From NCBI GenBank assembly GCA_030674185.1, contig JAPXFY010000022.1, forward strand, positions 35,876,540 through 35,940,539: a DNA stretch of 64,000 nucleotides, read 5' to 3'. Position numbers and translations under genes: made by a program. How positions within the stretch are numbered: the stretch's first letter is position 1; every line of letters begins with the position of its first letter. Positions 45,620-56,039 of this stretch are shown in pieces. The notes beneath the pieces are model-generated. The model saw only the letters and a program-made list of their open reading frames with translations, was not told where the DNA came from and did not search any database. Origin of the DNA: Monoplex corrugatus. Its lineage: Eukaryota; Mollusca; Gastropoda; Littorinimorpha; Ranellidae.

Positions 45620-46545
45620 GTGGAGTCCCCGAAGGCTCTGTACTTGGGCTAATCCTTTTCACACTGCACCTCATCACTTGCCAGTTTCATCAGTCAGAAC
45701 AACATAAATATCATTTCTGTGCTGATGACTTCAGCTCCACAGCAGTGCATCTCCTGAAAATCTTTCAGTTCTTCTTAACGTTAAATTGAGATTTAGAACC
45801 GGAAGATACAGAATAAGCTACAGTTGAATGGAGAAGGACCAAAGCAATGCTCTTTACCACCAAGCACAATCTTTCCACTATTACAATTTGTTCTGTCCAG
45901 ATGGGTGACAACACTGTTGTATTTTATAATTCAGTCAAGAAGCTTGGTGTTGTTCTGGATCCTCGACTTTCTATGGAGAAAGTCGTCGCTCAAACACGTC
46001 AGTCTTATTCCTGTCAACTACGATGTTTCACTTCTATTCGCCATTATCTTTCCAATTCAACGACTTCTTTTATCTTGTCTCGCATTGATTATTCTAAACT
46101 GTCTACTCTCTGGTTTGTTTGCTTCTTCTATCCCATGAGCTCTAGCGTATTCAGAATTCCGCGGGCCGTCTTGCCCTTCGTAAAAAGAGGCGTGATCGTA
46201 TCATGCTCTTGCTTCACTTTCTCCATTGTTGCTTGTTTTTCAATGAATATCCCACAAAACCAATACATTATGCTGCAAGTGTATCAGTGGTACTGCACCT
46301 GTATATCTTTGTGATCGTCTCCGAATATAGCCATGGCCGATCTCTCAGTTCTGCTTCTGATACCACTTGTTTACAAATTCCTCGATACAGATGTTCAAAA
46401 GTCGGTGGCTGCATTTCTGTGTCTGTTCCATACGACTAGAACAAGCTGTCCGTGCCTACTTGACGTCACATATGCTGTCTTCCTGTAAGTCTACCTTGAA
46501 GACACAGCTTTTTCTCTTGCAGTGATTTCTTCCTCTAAGTGTTAA
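45620..46545 (+). pseudogene. CR1/L2-like reverse transcriptase remnant
   Basis: Pieces in different frames include GVPEGSVLG (motif B, 45625), HFCADDFSS (motif C with Cys for Tyr, about 45715), NSVKKLGVVLDPRLSMEK (45925-45985), SCQLRCFTSIRHYLSNS and ILSRIDYSKLSTL. The gap order is that of CR1-type ORF2, but the sequence differs clearly from the copies at 56 and 62 kb, so it is a separate, older family. Frameshifts and stops are throughout. Confidence 0.75.
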
Positions 46546-46604
46546 AACCCTTTCGTCCCACCCCTTCCTGTCCTTCCTCTCCCGATTTAAGATTTGACGT
46601 TTTA

Positions 46605-46705
46605 TAAATGTTAGTATTATTATTATTGTTGTTGCTATTGCTGGTGTTGTTGTTGTTATTATTACTATTATCATTATTATTGTTGTTGTTGTTGTTATCC
46701 TGTCA
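46605..46705 (+). repeat. (ATT)n/(GTT)n microsatellite
   Basis: Imperfect triplets, possibly the tail of the preceding LINE. Confidence 0.8.
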
Positions 46706-46859
46706 AAGATATTTTAAGGCAAATGACATACATAATGTAATTGTATAGCTCAGCAGCCATCAAAAGCATGTATGTTTTAGGCGTGTTGATACTTTGTCTC
46801 ACTGATTTGTTGACTGCAATTGTACCACAAAACCTGTCGGTAAAACTTGCGTCAGCCTA

Positions 46860-47275
46860 GAAGGAAAAGAGGAGCAAGACGACAAAGAAGAAGAGGAAAG
46901 TGGGGAAGGAGGTGGAGGTGAGAAAGAGGATGAGAAAAGGAAAAACTAAAGAGAGAGAGAGAGAGAGTAGGAGGAGGAGGGGAAGGAAGAGAAGAAGAAC
47001 AATTGAGAAGAAGAAGAATTTTGGGAGAAAGAAGAATTAGAAGGAAGTAGAAGAAAAATTAGGAAGAACGAAAAGAATTAGACAGTGGAGAAAGGGGAAG
47101 AAGAAGAAAAATTAAAAAGCAGAAGAAGAATTTGGCAAAAAAAGAAAGAATGGAAGAAAAGAATTAGAAAGAAGAATAGTGAGGAAAAGAAGAATAAAGA
47201 GGGAGAAGAAGAACAATTAAGAAGAAGAAGAACAAGAATCCAGAAAAAGAAGAAGAAGAAAAAGATAAAATTGGG
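46860..47275 (+). repeat. Purine-rich (GAA)-like tract, about 415 bp
   Basis: Almost only a and g on the plus strand, with gaagaaga and gagagaga cores and scattered tt. Lys/Glu-rich and Phe/Ser-rich frames here are shadows. It stops where the I-like element begins. Confidence 0.9.
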
Positions 47276-47551
47276 ATCTACTTCTTCTTGGCGTACGCTG
47301 CTACACAATCATCTGAGTCCGGGCAATGAATGCAGCCGTCTTTTCCAGCTCTTGTCTGCAGCCATGGAGTTTGGTTGTCAGCGGAGTGTCTATCGGCCAC
47401 ACGTCCTGTCTTGCCACCTGGTGAAGGGGACATCTTTGGAGTATATGCTCCGTGGTTTGGTCTTCTTGACCGCAGGGACAGGTTGGGGAGGGCGCCAGCT
47501 TCAGTTTGCGGTACATGTGGCTGTTCAGCCTATTGTGACCAGTGCGCAACC

Positions 47552-49459
47552 TCACCAGGGCAACTTGCTGCTCTCTAGACAACAGGTGGTAGTCATCCCT
47601 GTGTCGTCTCGGCATGGAAAGCGCCCTAATGATGCTCCTCTTGTCACTGTAGCTGACGCTGTTATTAGGTTGTTCTTCTCTGGCTCCCTCCTTAGCAAGC
47701 ATATCAGCTTGTTCTTCTCTGGCTCCCTCCTTAGCAAGCATATCAGCTTGTTAGGTTGTTCTTCTCTGGCTCCCTCCTTAGCAAGCATATCAGCTCGCTC
47801 ATTCCCGGAGACTCCGCAGTGGGCTGGGATCCACTGCAGAACTGCTCTTGTGGCAACCTGGTGCAGAGCTCTAGACAGGAGGGGGAGCGTGTTGTTCTGG
47901 CATGCCTGCAGCACGGAGAGGGCATCAGACAAGAAGACAACTTGTCTGCAGTCACAGTCTGTAGCCTGAATCATGAGTGCTTCTGTCTCAGCACGGTAGT
48001 TTGTACAGTGTCTTCCAGTGGCGACACTTGCTGTTGTTGTTTGTCCTCCTGGGAAAAGGACAAGGATGACTGCACCCCCGTTGGCTACGGCGTTGGTTGC
48101 TGACCCGTCGGTGTATACATGTATCCATGCCTCCTGTGGGTACCTCTCAGCAATCATGGCCATTGTTAGGTAGTGTTTCACCTTGTCATCTTGTGTGTCT
48201 CCCGGTATGAGGTATGGGACGGTGGTGTGGACCTTGATATCAGGCTGGTCTAGTGTCCAGGGTTCTGGCATGTCTGTTGGGCAAAGGGAGAGCGTGTCCT
48301 TGGGCAGACTTTCTTGGAACTGGCGAGTCAGCCTCTTGCTCTCGTGGACAAAGCTGTTCCTTTTCAGTCGGTTTTTGGTGAGGCTGTTCAGTTTCTGCTT
48401 CATGGGATGGTCTGGTAAACACCTGAACTTTTCTGCTTGCATCAAGACCTTGGTTTCTCTCCTCTGACCGAGAGGTTGGATTTCTGCAAGCTTTTCCATC
48501 TCCTTGATTGGTGTTGACCGCATCGCACCCGTGATTATGCGGAGGGCCTGGTTCTGAACCTTGCTAAGCATCTGCTGGTTCGTCTTTGCTATAGTTGACC
48601 ACGCTGAAGAGCCGTATTCGAGATGGGGTCTGACTGTTCCCTGATATACTGTCCTCAGTATTCTCTCATTTGCTTCCCAGGTGGTGCCTGCAAGTTTACG
48701 AAGAATTGCCAGCTTGCGCCTCGCTTTTGCCTCTGCCTTCATGATGTGCGGCTTCCAGGTCTGCCTCTTGTCAAAGGTGACGCCAAGGTATGTGGCTTCT
48801 TCATCCTCCTTCAGAGGGGTTCTACCAAGGGTGATGATGCCAGCCTTCTGTTTTGGAGACAAGGTGAACAGGGTGGTGGAAGACTTGTCCTTGTTGACAG
48901 CAACACACCAATCTTCAGCCCAACTGCTGAGCTTGTCTGCCGCCATCTGCATTCGGTATGTGGCTGTTGATGCATGCTCTTCCTTGCACCACAACACCAA
49001 GTCATCTGCATATAACGCAGCCTTTATCCCCTTGGGCAGTTCAGACACAAGGTCATTAATGAAAAGCGAGAACAGCGTGGGGGAGAGGACTCCTTGTGAT
49101 ACGCCATGACGCAACAGGAACTTCTTGCTATGTACTCTGTCTGCAGAGACTCTTGCCCTGCGGTTGAAGAGGTAGGACTTGATCCATTGGAACGTGTTGT
49201 TTGCCACTCCATTCCTCAGCAGTTTGACAAGGAGTCCCTCCATCCAGACTTTGTCAAAGGCCTTTTGGAGGTCAATCCAGGTGACAAAGACCAGCTTTTG
49301 TTCCTGGAAAGCATCCTCAATTTCCTGAGACAGGTAAGTAACCTGATCTTCCGTGCTGCGGAACTGTCGGAATCCTGCTTGTTCTGGCACAAGGATGTTC
49401 TCTGTTTCTAGGTACCAACGGAGGCGCTCATTCACAATTCTTTCCATTGTGTTCACCAC
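47552..49459 (-). CDS. RT plus RNase H of the I-like element
   Basis: The frame is 635 codons and uninterrupted. RT: AGFRQFRSTEDQVTYL, motif A TWIDLQKAFDKVW, motif B GVSQGVLSPTLFSLFIND, motif C ALYADDLVLW (about 49005), and YLGVTFDKRQTWKPHI. RNase H: VYTDGSATN (Asp), NYRAETEALM (Glu), VFLSDALSVL (Asp) and WIPAHCGVSGNERADMLAKE (His, Asp). All catalytic residues are in place. After the RNase H block the frame passes through the expansion (LICLLRREPEKN twice) and then out of phase; the authentic C-terminus (RTGHNRLNSHMYRKLKL, CPCGQEDQTTEHIL) lies in the frame 47741-47301. Confidence 0.9.
   Translation of the reverse strand: MVNTMERIVNERLRWYLETENILVPEQAGFRQFRSTEDQVTYLSQEIEDAFQEQKLVFVTWIDLQKAFDKVWMEGLLVKLLRNGVANNTFQWIKSYLFNRRARVSADRVHSKKFLLRHGVSQGVLSPTLFSLFINDLVSELPKGIKAALYADDLVLWCKEEHASTATYRMQMAADKLSSWAEDWCVAVNKDKSSTTLFTLSPKQKAGIITLGRTPLKEDEEATYLGVTFDKRQTWKPHIMKAEAKARRKLAILRKLAGTTWEANERILRTVYQGTVRPHLEYGSSAWSTIAKTNQQMLSKVQNQALRIITGAMRSTPIKEMEKLAEIQPLGQRRETKVLMQAEKFRCLPDHPMKQKLNSLTKNRLKRNSFVHESKRLTRQFQESLPKDTLSLCPTDMPEPWTLDQPDIKVHTTVPYLIPGDTQDDKVKHYLTMAMIAERYPQEAWIHVYTDGSATNAVANGGAVILVLFPGGQTTTASVATGRHCTNYRAETEALMIQATDCDCRQVVFLSDALSVLQACQNNTLPLLSRALHQVATRAVLQWIPAHCGVSGNERADMLAKEGAREEQPNKLICLLRREPEKNKLICLLRREPEKNNLITASATVTRGASLGRFPCRDDTGMTTTCCLESSKLPW
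47672..47797. repeat. Tandem triplication inside the RNase H gene end
   Basis: The 39-bp unit gttcttctctggctccctcc ttagcaagcatatcagctt occurs at 47672, 47711 and 47758. The first spacing (39 bp) keeps the frame; the second (47 bp, with an extra gttaggtt) does not. The repeat encodes the MLAKEGAREEQ segment directly after the last RNase H motif. Confidence 0.95.
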
Positions 49460-49498
49460 ACAGCTGGTCAGGCTAATTGGTCGATAAATTGGGATGAA

Positions 49499-50220
49499 GG
49501 TTCAGTTTCAGTTTTTAAGATGATGTCTCCGCGCTCGGAAAGAATTCCATATGCACTGATATCACTGGTGCCATGTGATGGAGTAGATCCAGAACAATCG
49601 TGGTATAAACCTTAAAAGCCTGCACATAACCCTTGAGCTGGCCAGGTCCTGGATTGTTATGTATGAAGACAGACAGCGTCTAAACGTCCGTCTGCACTGC
49701 CCGGTTTTAGACGTGTGATTTCGACAGTGACATAGACAGCGTCTAAACAGATGGCAAATGGAGGCCTTTGTTTACATGTCATATCGAAATCGACGATTCA
49801 CACGAAGGAACCGAGATTTTAAACATAGAAGACATCATGTGCAAGTGTATAGTGATAGGTTTAGTTGAGAAATGGCGTTTCAACAGGCATGCGAGATTAC
49901 GTCAAAGATCAGCTTCGATATTTTGTTCATGGGTGCGGTGCCATTAAGAGACATGGGGGTGGAGGTGGGGTGGGGAGAAAAATAGAAAAGCCAGTTTTGT
50001 AGATGCCTGTGGTTTAACTTTAATTTTGAGCTGGTGAATAAGAGTATGTAGATATTACTGGGAATGCTTTTTAAATTTTTCTCATTATAATTTACAATGT
50101 CACAGGCATGCGATAAATATTTTTTCTTACCTTGTAGAAAAGACGCAAAGTTACGCGGAAAAGAGGGGAATAATACAAAACATAAAGCAAAATCTTTAGC
50201 AAACCAGCCAGACATGGTAC
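49499..50220. other. Anonymous sequence with short repeats
   Basis: 'gacagcgtctaaac' occurs twice (49673 and 49736). An imperfect inverted pair built on gtgatttcga/tcgaaatc lies at about 49710-49803. 'caggcatgcga' also recurs (49881, 50102). This may be a decayed small DNA transposon, but no clear ends are visible. Confidence 0.3.
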
Positions 50221-50226
50221 TCTCTC

Positions 50227-50295
<69 letters not shown>

Positions 50296-50335
50296 TTCTC
50301 TCTCTCTGTGTTTGTGTGTGTATGTGTGTGTGTGT
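50221..50335 (+). repeat. (CT)n-(GT)n microsatellite
   Basis: About 85 bp of (CT)n with one tat interruption, then (GT)n. Confidence 0.95.
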
Positions 50336-50845
50336 TTCAGTTTAATGATTCAGTGTAAATGAAATGAATATAATTGCAATTTTTAAAGTTTTTCTTAGAT
50401 ATTGTTTACACACCTATACCTGATTTATTTGTGAAAAAATTACCAAAAGTAAACAATACTTAGACACCGCTTGCCATTGCTGTCAATTTTATTAAACATT
50501 AAGAAGTGTATTTCATAAAGGAATATAACTGAGTAGGTGGATCCTGTCTGGCAGTTGTTCATGAATGGAACGCCAACCAGTTGGTTGTGAAAAAAAGAAA
50601 ATTATAACATAAGATTAGGTACCTTCAAAATGTTCTTGGTGGCTGTCTGGCTTTGTCAAGTTCTGTGAAATTGAGTCAGGTATACCAGCAGAGAAGACCA
50701 ACAACTGAGTAACATTGTTTTAACATGAATTTTGATCACAAGTATGTCTTACCTTCACAGTGTACATGACAGTATGTGTTCAAATAGTACTTAAAACGCC
50801 GTGTAACTGGCTATTTCTCTATTCCTCCGTCATTTTTGAGCATTT
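50336..50845. other. Anonymous AT-rich sequence
   Basis: No gene or repeat is recognised. Confidence 0.4.
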
Positions 50846-50849
50846 GGTC

Positions 50850-51245
50850 TAGTTAAACAACGCATGGAAAGACAGAGGGCTTCTTAAAGATTTTAAACCA
50901 GGAGTTCTGACAATTTTTATTTGGCTTGTTTTAATATATGGCTGCGAGGAAAATAAAATCAATGCAGCAGAAATGTGACTCTTTTGACACTTCTCAGAGT
51001 CAAATGGACAGACAGAAGAACAAACGATAGCTTGTTAAAGGAACTGAATGTCAGGCGCTAGCTGCTGACAGAGATCAACAAAAGAAAGCTGAAATACGTT
51101 GGCTATGCAATCAGAAACACCAAAACAGATCTGATGTCAACGGTCCTGCAGGGGAAAGTTGAGGCGAGGAGAAGAAAGGGACGACCGCACACCTCCTATT
51201 TCAACAACATGGCTGAAGTCTGTGGTCTGGTGATCCAGGAGGTCA
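50850..51245 (+). pseudogene. RTE-like RT C-terminal remnant
   Basis: The plus strand, in more than one frame, shows an ILYGCE-like block (LIYGCEEN, about 50935), then INKRKLKYVGYAIRNTKTDL, STVLQGKVEARRRKGRPH and TSYFNNMAEVCGL. The order matches the C-terminal part of RTE-type RTs, such as the copy at 51.4-52.7 kb. It is decayed, and it converges tail to tail on that copy. Confidence 0.7.
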
Positions 51246-51375
51246 CCCACATACGAGATATATCTTTATCGTGTTATCTGGAGAAAACTTAAGAGGTTGA
51301 GCATGACTCCTACCACTGATCCTGGCGAGGGAGAGAGATGAGAGATGAGATGACATATATCCATACATATATACA

Positions 51376-52712
51376 TATATATCATCATCATCATCATCAT
51401 TCTCCTGCCCGTGATGGGCGTAGAGGAGAGATGAGAGACACTCTTGAAGCCAGCCGTCGCCAACCGGTCCTGTCCTCCGCCTGTCGCACCAGCGTGGGGC
51501 CATCCAACCTGGTCCATTCTTTGATGTTGTCCATCCAGCATTTGGCTTGTCGTCCTCTTCGTCTGCCGCCTCCCAGTGTACCCTGGAGGACCGTTTTGGG
51601 CAGTGAGTTGTGGCGTGTGACATGCCCGAACCACGACAGCTTCCTGTTCTTGACTGTTGCCAGGAGGGGTTCTTGTGGGCCTGCGAGTGTTGTTATTTGG
51701 CTCCACACAAAGTCGTTTGTCTTCCGATCTTGCCAAGAGATCCCGAGCAAGCGCCTGAAGCATTTAGTTTCAAACGTCTGGATTCTCTTGGTGGTCTCTG
51801 CTGTCATGGTCCAGCTCTCGCATCCATACAGCAGGATGGGGAGCACCAGGGACTTGTACAGCTTCATCTTCGATGGAAAGCCGATCTCTCTGCTCTTCCA
51901 GATCTTGTTTAGCTTTACCATTGCTGCTGTTGCGATCGCTAGTCTGGTCTTGATTTCTGTTGTAGAGCGACCGTCTTTGGTGAGGGTGGCGCCAAGGTAT
52001 TTGAAAGCGTCCACTTCTTCAAGCTGTTGCCCGTTCATGTAGATTTCAGCATGGGTGTTGGTTGTGCTGTTGACCAGGACTTTGCTTTTTTCTGTGCTCA
52101 CTTCCATTCCGTGTGCACCTGCACTTTCTTCCAGTCTCATGGTCAGGTCTTGTAGTTCTTCGTTGCTGCCTCCCATCAGGTCGATGTCATCTGCGAACCT
52201 CAGGTTGTTGATGGTTCTTCCTCCGATGGAGACAGTGGAGTGGAAGTCATGGAGGGCTTCACGCATGATGTTCTCCAGGAAGAGATTGAACAGCACGGGA
52301 GAGAGTAGGCAGCCTTGACGGACTCCAACTGTGGTCTTGAAGTAGTCCCCTATCTGGTTGTTGAGGAGAACTGCGCTGCTGGCAGTGTTATACAGCGCCT
52401 GGATGGTTTGGACGAGACCTTCCTCTATGCCAAACTTTCTTAGCACCTGCCACAAACCCTTATGCCACACCCTGTCGAATGCTTTTTTAAAGTCTATGAA
52501 GTTGTGGAACAGGTCTCTCTGATGCTGCAGATGTTTCTCCATCATTATCCGGCAGGTGAAGATCTGTTCTACTGTGCTTCTGCCCGCCCTAAATCCAGCT
52601 TGTTCTTCCGCAAGGTGTTCTTCCGCTTCTTTCTTCAGTCGATTCAATATGACTCTGAGCATGATCTTGCTGGTGTGGCTAATGAGACTTATTGTTCTGT
52701 AGTTCTGGCAGA
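51376..52712 (-). mobile_element. RTE-like LINE, 5' truncated, RT frame intact
   Basis: A second RTE-type family, distinct in sequence from the one at 31.7-35 kb. The minus strand starts at QNYRTISLISHTSKIM (52710), where the match to an RT begins abruptly, and ends with a (TGA)n tail at 51378-51402 followed by tatata-rich sequence. No endonuclease remains. Confidence 0.85.
51397..52662 (-). CDS. Reverse transcriptase (RTE-like), 421 codons open
   Basis: RT motifs are complete and in one frame: AGFRAGRSTVEQIFTCRI, motif A FIDFKKAFDRVWHKGL, motif B GVRQGCLLSPVLFNLFLENI, motif C RFADDIDLMGG (about 52190), KYLGATLTKDGRSTTEI, LLYGCESWTM, RLLGISWQDRKTNDFVW, LSWFGHVTRHNSLPKT, GRRRGRQAKCWMDNIKEW and the end RPSRAGE. 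Both catalytic Asp residues of motif C are kept. The frame extends upstream of the Met at 52662 to the truncation at about 52712, so the true start is lost. The absence of any stop suggests a recent insertion. Confidence 0.9.
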   Translation of the reverse strand: MLRVILNRLKKEAEEHLAEEQAGFRAGRSTVEQIFTCRIMMEKHLQHQRDLFHNFIDFKKAFDRVWHKGLWQVLRKFGIEEGLVQTIQALYNTASSAVLLNNQIGDYFKTTVGVRQGCLLSPVLFNLFLENIMREALHDFHSTVSIGGRTINNLRFADDIDLMGGSNEELQDLTMRLEESAGAHGMEVSTEKSKVLVNSTTNTHAEIYMNGQQLEEVDAFKYLGATLTKDGRSTTEIKTRLAIATAAMVKLNKIWKSREIGFPSKMKLYKSLVLPILLYGCESWTMTAETTKRIQTFETKCFRRLLGISWQDRKTNDFVWSQITTLAGPQEPLLATVKNRKLSWFGHVTRHNSLPKTVLQGTLGGGRRRGRQAKCWMDNIKEWTRLDGPTLVRQAEDRTGWRRLASRVSLISPLRPSRAGE

Positions 52713-52775
52713 TATATATGTGTTATATATATATATATTTATATACACATTGACCCATAAATATACAAGCACATG

Positions 52776-52777
<2 letters not shown>

Positions 52778-52848
<71 letters not shown>

Positions 52849-52862
52849 CGCGCGCGCGCGGT
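52778..52862 (+). repeat. (GT)n-(GC)n microsatellite
   Basis: About 66 bp of (GT)n, then gcgagcgcgcgcgcgcgg. Confidence 0.95.
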
Positions 52863-52941
52863 ATTCAAAGTTACTGCCATATGTATATGACCAGGTTCGT
52901 GCTTTGGCTTAAACTCACCACCCCAGTCCATCCAGCTGTAA

Positions 52942-53116
52942 ACGATTACCTGTACGTCTTTAGGATCGGGGAAGGTAAAGAAAGAGGATAGAAAAATGGC
53001 ACCGCTCGGATTCTGGGAAAATCTTGATCTGTACATGCTGGAACAGTATGGCATCTCTCCTCTGTAGGCCTCCAGTTCGCTGTTGACCATCATCAATATC
53101 TACGATGGCGAAAGGA
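52942..53116 (-). CDS. Candidate exon, frame ambiguous, unknown protein
   Basis: On the minus strand a strong 3' splice site (a pyrimidine run of about 40 bases, then tag, at about 53117) precedes a segment ending at a possible donor, gacgtacag/gtaatc (about 52947). Two frames are open over most of it. One reads PFAIVDIDDGQQRTGGLQRR and stops within the segment. The other starts MMMVNSELEAYRGEMPY and stays open through the donor. Neither is recognised. The ambiguity makes a chance call quite possible. Confidence 0.2.
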
Positions 53117-53850
53117 CCTAGAAGGAAAAGAAAAGAAAGAAAGAAAAAGAAGACGAAAGCCTACAAACAGAATTGTGAGCATAATTTTTTCAGCATCCAT
53201 GATAATTTTGTTTGTTTGAGATAACAAAACAGTATGCCAGAAGTCTACATGATTTCCTGAAAAATCACCCAACGACGAACAGTGAACACTGAAATACAAT
53301 TTTCGTTTTCATCCTGACTAGGATATGGAGGGAAGACGACTTATAACACATAAAGGTCAAAATGTTCCATTCACTAGAGTTCAGTCACCAAGTCTAGATG
53401 AAATCCGTCATCAGTGATAACGTGTAACAATGAGCTCACATTCGATGTTTTGGCATTCCATGCTTGCCAATATTTGATACCGGCCAACATGAATTCCAGC
53501 GTTGCCAGTATGCTTTTCATGGCTTTTATGGGAAATTTAATATCACCGCTTGGCAGGTAGGAATGCTTGTCTAAAGCACACTGGCTTCATTGTGTGTGTC
53601 TCAACTTGAACATAAGACCAATATATTGTATGCATTTCTCTCCTCTCTCATAGTTGTATGTTGGGTAGTTGCAGAGTATAAAGGTAGGCTCGGGCGCTTC
53701 TTTTTTGAGGAGTGTTCTGAGCTTACTGTTTTTGTACTTTGTATCTGCTTCTATGCTAGCTGAATGGGTAGCGCAAACTGTGTTAGATTTCAGAAGTACA
53801 ACATGGGAGATAATTCTCAAGAGTTATGTCCTTTGATTAATACCTTTTCA
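53117..53850. other. Anonymous sequence
   Basis: No gene or repeat is recognised. Confidence 0.4.
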
Positions 53851-55205
53851 TGTTTAACTTGAAGATATACCTTTTTCTGTTTAACCTGAAGACATACCTT
53901 TTTCTTTTTAACCTGAAGACATACATTTTTCTTTTTAACCTGAAGACATACCTTTTTCTTTTTAACCTGAAGACATACCTTTTTCTGTTTAACCTGATGA
54001 CATACTTTTTTTCATGTTCAACCTGAAGACATACCTTTTCATGTTCAACCTGAAGACATATCTTTTTATGTTCAACCTAAGACATACCTTTTCATGTTCA
54101 ACCTGAAGACATACCTTTTTGATGTTTAACCTGAAGACATACCTTTTTATGTTCAACCTGAAGACATACCTTTTTATGTTCAACCTGAAGACATACCTTT
54201 TTATGTTTAACCTGAAGACATACCTTTTTATGTTTAACCTGAAGACATACCTTTTTATGTTCAACCTGAAGACATACTTTTTTATGTTTAACCTGAAGAC
54301 ATACCTTTTCATGTTTAACCTGAAGACATACCTTTTTATGTTTAACCTGAAGACATACCTTTTTATGTTCAACCTGAAGACATACCTTTTTATGTTCAAC
54401 CTGAAGACATACTTTTTTATGTTTAACCTGAAGACATACCTTTTTATGTTTAACCTGAAGACATACCTTTTTATGTTTAACCTGAAGACATACCTTTTCA
54501 TGTTTAACCTGAAGACATACCTTTTCATGTTAAACCTGAAGACATACCTTTTCATGTTAAACCTGAAGACATACCTTTTTATGTTTAATCTGAAGACATA
54601 CCTTTTTATGTTCAACCTGAAGACATACCTTTTTATGTTTAATCTGAAGACATACCTTTTTATGTTTAACCTGAAGACATACCTTTTTATGTTCAACCTG
54701 AAGACGTACCTTTTTATGTTTAATCTGAAGACATACCTTTTTATGTTCAACCTGAAGAAGTACCTTTTTATGTTTAACCTGAAGACATACTTTTCATGTT
54801 AAACCTGAAGACATACCTTTTTATGTTCAACCTGAAGACATACCTTTTTATGTTTAATCTGAAGACGTACCTTTTTATGTTTAACCTGAAGACATACCTT
54901 TTTATGTTCAACCTGAAGACATACCTTTTTATGTTTAACATGAAGACATACCTTTTTATGTTTAATCTGAAGACATACCTTTTTATGTTTAATCTGAAGA
55001 CATACCTTTTTATGTTTAATCTGAAGACATACCTTTTTATGATCAACCTGAAGACATACCTTTTTATGTTTAACATGAAGACATACCTTTTTATGTTTAA
55101 TCTGAAGACATACCTTTTTATGATCAACCTGAAGACATACCTTTTTATGTTTAACCTGAAGACATACCATTTTATGTTCAACCTGAAGACATACCTTTTC
55201 ATCCA
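53851..55205 (+). repeat. 27-bp minisatellite, about 50 copies
   Basis: The unit atgtttaacctgaagacata plus ccttttt is 27 bp (nine codons, MFNLKTYLF on the plus strand). Variants are ttcaac, ttaaac and ttaatc for ttaacc, tttc for tttt, and catg for tatg. The first six units differ more (ctttttctttttaacc). Single-base losses at about 54075 and 54790 break the long frames on both strands; these are not genes. Confidence 0.97.
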
Positions 55206-55801
55206 ATGGTGAGTTTTCCCTTTAGCCGCCCTCCCCTTTACCCCAGTCCCCTCCTGTCTTCCACATCACAGTGCGCGTTTTTGCTGTTGTTGATGTTGTT
55301 ATTATTGTTATATTATTAGTACTCGTAGTAGTAGTATTGTGCATAAAGTGTAATACATTTTGGAAATTCAGTTCTTCCTTATTAAAGGAAAAACAGCATG
55401 TAGAAGAAATAACTAAATTAATAGATGACACTGTATTAGATTACCCTACTGAATATCATGATGGAAGTACACTTACAATGTTTCTCTAATGGAATTAGTC
55501 CTCGGTGTTCCAGATGAATTATCAGTAGACTTTTTACTGATGAAAACAATACCAAAAACTACAGCTTATGCAACAGTGAGAAAGAAGAAAGCAACAGAGA
55601 AAGAAAATCGGTTGATCGGAGAAACAGAACGAATATAGTAAATTGAAAGTACAAGTTGTAAGGAGATTTTAAACCATTAAAAGAAAATAACCAAACAAAC
55701 AAGAATTAATGCAGCTAAGAGAAAGAAAAATGCAAGCAGTTATTTTAAGATCGAGAGCAAAATGGGTTGCCAAAGGAGAAAAAATAACAAATTGTTTCTG
55801 T
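55206..55801. other. Anonymous AT-rich sequence
   Basis: A 72-codon plus frame at 55271-55489 and a stretch with KENRLIGE- and KEKITNCFCNL-like segments (55570-55800) hint at an old LINE ORF, the latter like the 'KWVAKGEKITNCFCNLINNN' stage ahead of an RT. No catalytic motif is visible. Confidence 0.35.
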
Positions 55802-55870
55802 AATTTAATTAATAATAATTACAATATTTATATAGCGCAAAATCTTGATAAAATCAAATCTAAGCGCTGG

Positions 55871-55940
55871 AACAGACACACGCACACACACACGCGCGCG
55901 CGCGCGCGCACACAACACACACACACACACACACACACAC

Positions 55941-55982
<42 letters not shown>

Positions 55983-56003
55983 CACGCACGCACACACGCA
56001 CAC
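55871..56003 (+). repeat. (CA)n/(CG)n inside the CR1 3' UTR
   Basis: Interrupted (CA)n with a gcgcgcgcgc core, directly after 'aagcgctggaac' and before 'ggctataaatgggg', the same position as in the other copies. Confidence 0.95.
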
Positions 56004-56039
56004 GGCTATAAATGGGGAGAAAGAATATAAGCAATGGAA

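Larger units (their letters stand above)
47290..49498 (-). mobile_element. I-like LINE with RT and RNase H, 5' truncated
   Basis: On the minus strand the sequence begins within RT (YRPISLTSCVVNTMERIV, 49490) and runs through the RT, connection and RNase H domains to a C-terminal zinc-knuckle-like CPCGQEDQTTEHIL and the end near 47300. Endonuclease and ORF1 are absent. RNase H next to RT places it with the I/Nimb-type elements. The only clear lesion is a local tandem expansion at 47672-47797. Confidence 0.9.

Noticed and set aside
49640..49803. MITE with terminal inverted repeats
   Set aside because: The inverted segments are short and imperfect, no target-site duplication is visible and there is no second copy.
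53989..55212. Repetitive proteins with MFNLKTYLF or NIKRYVFRL units
   Set aside because: Both strands of the 27-bp array are open; there is no start context, splice site or flanking domain.
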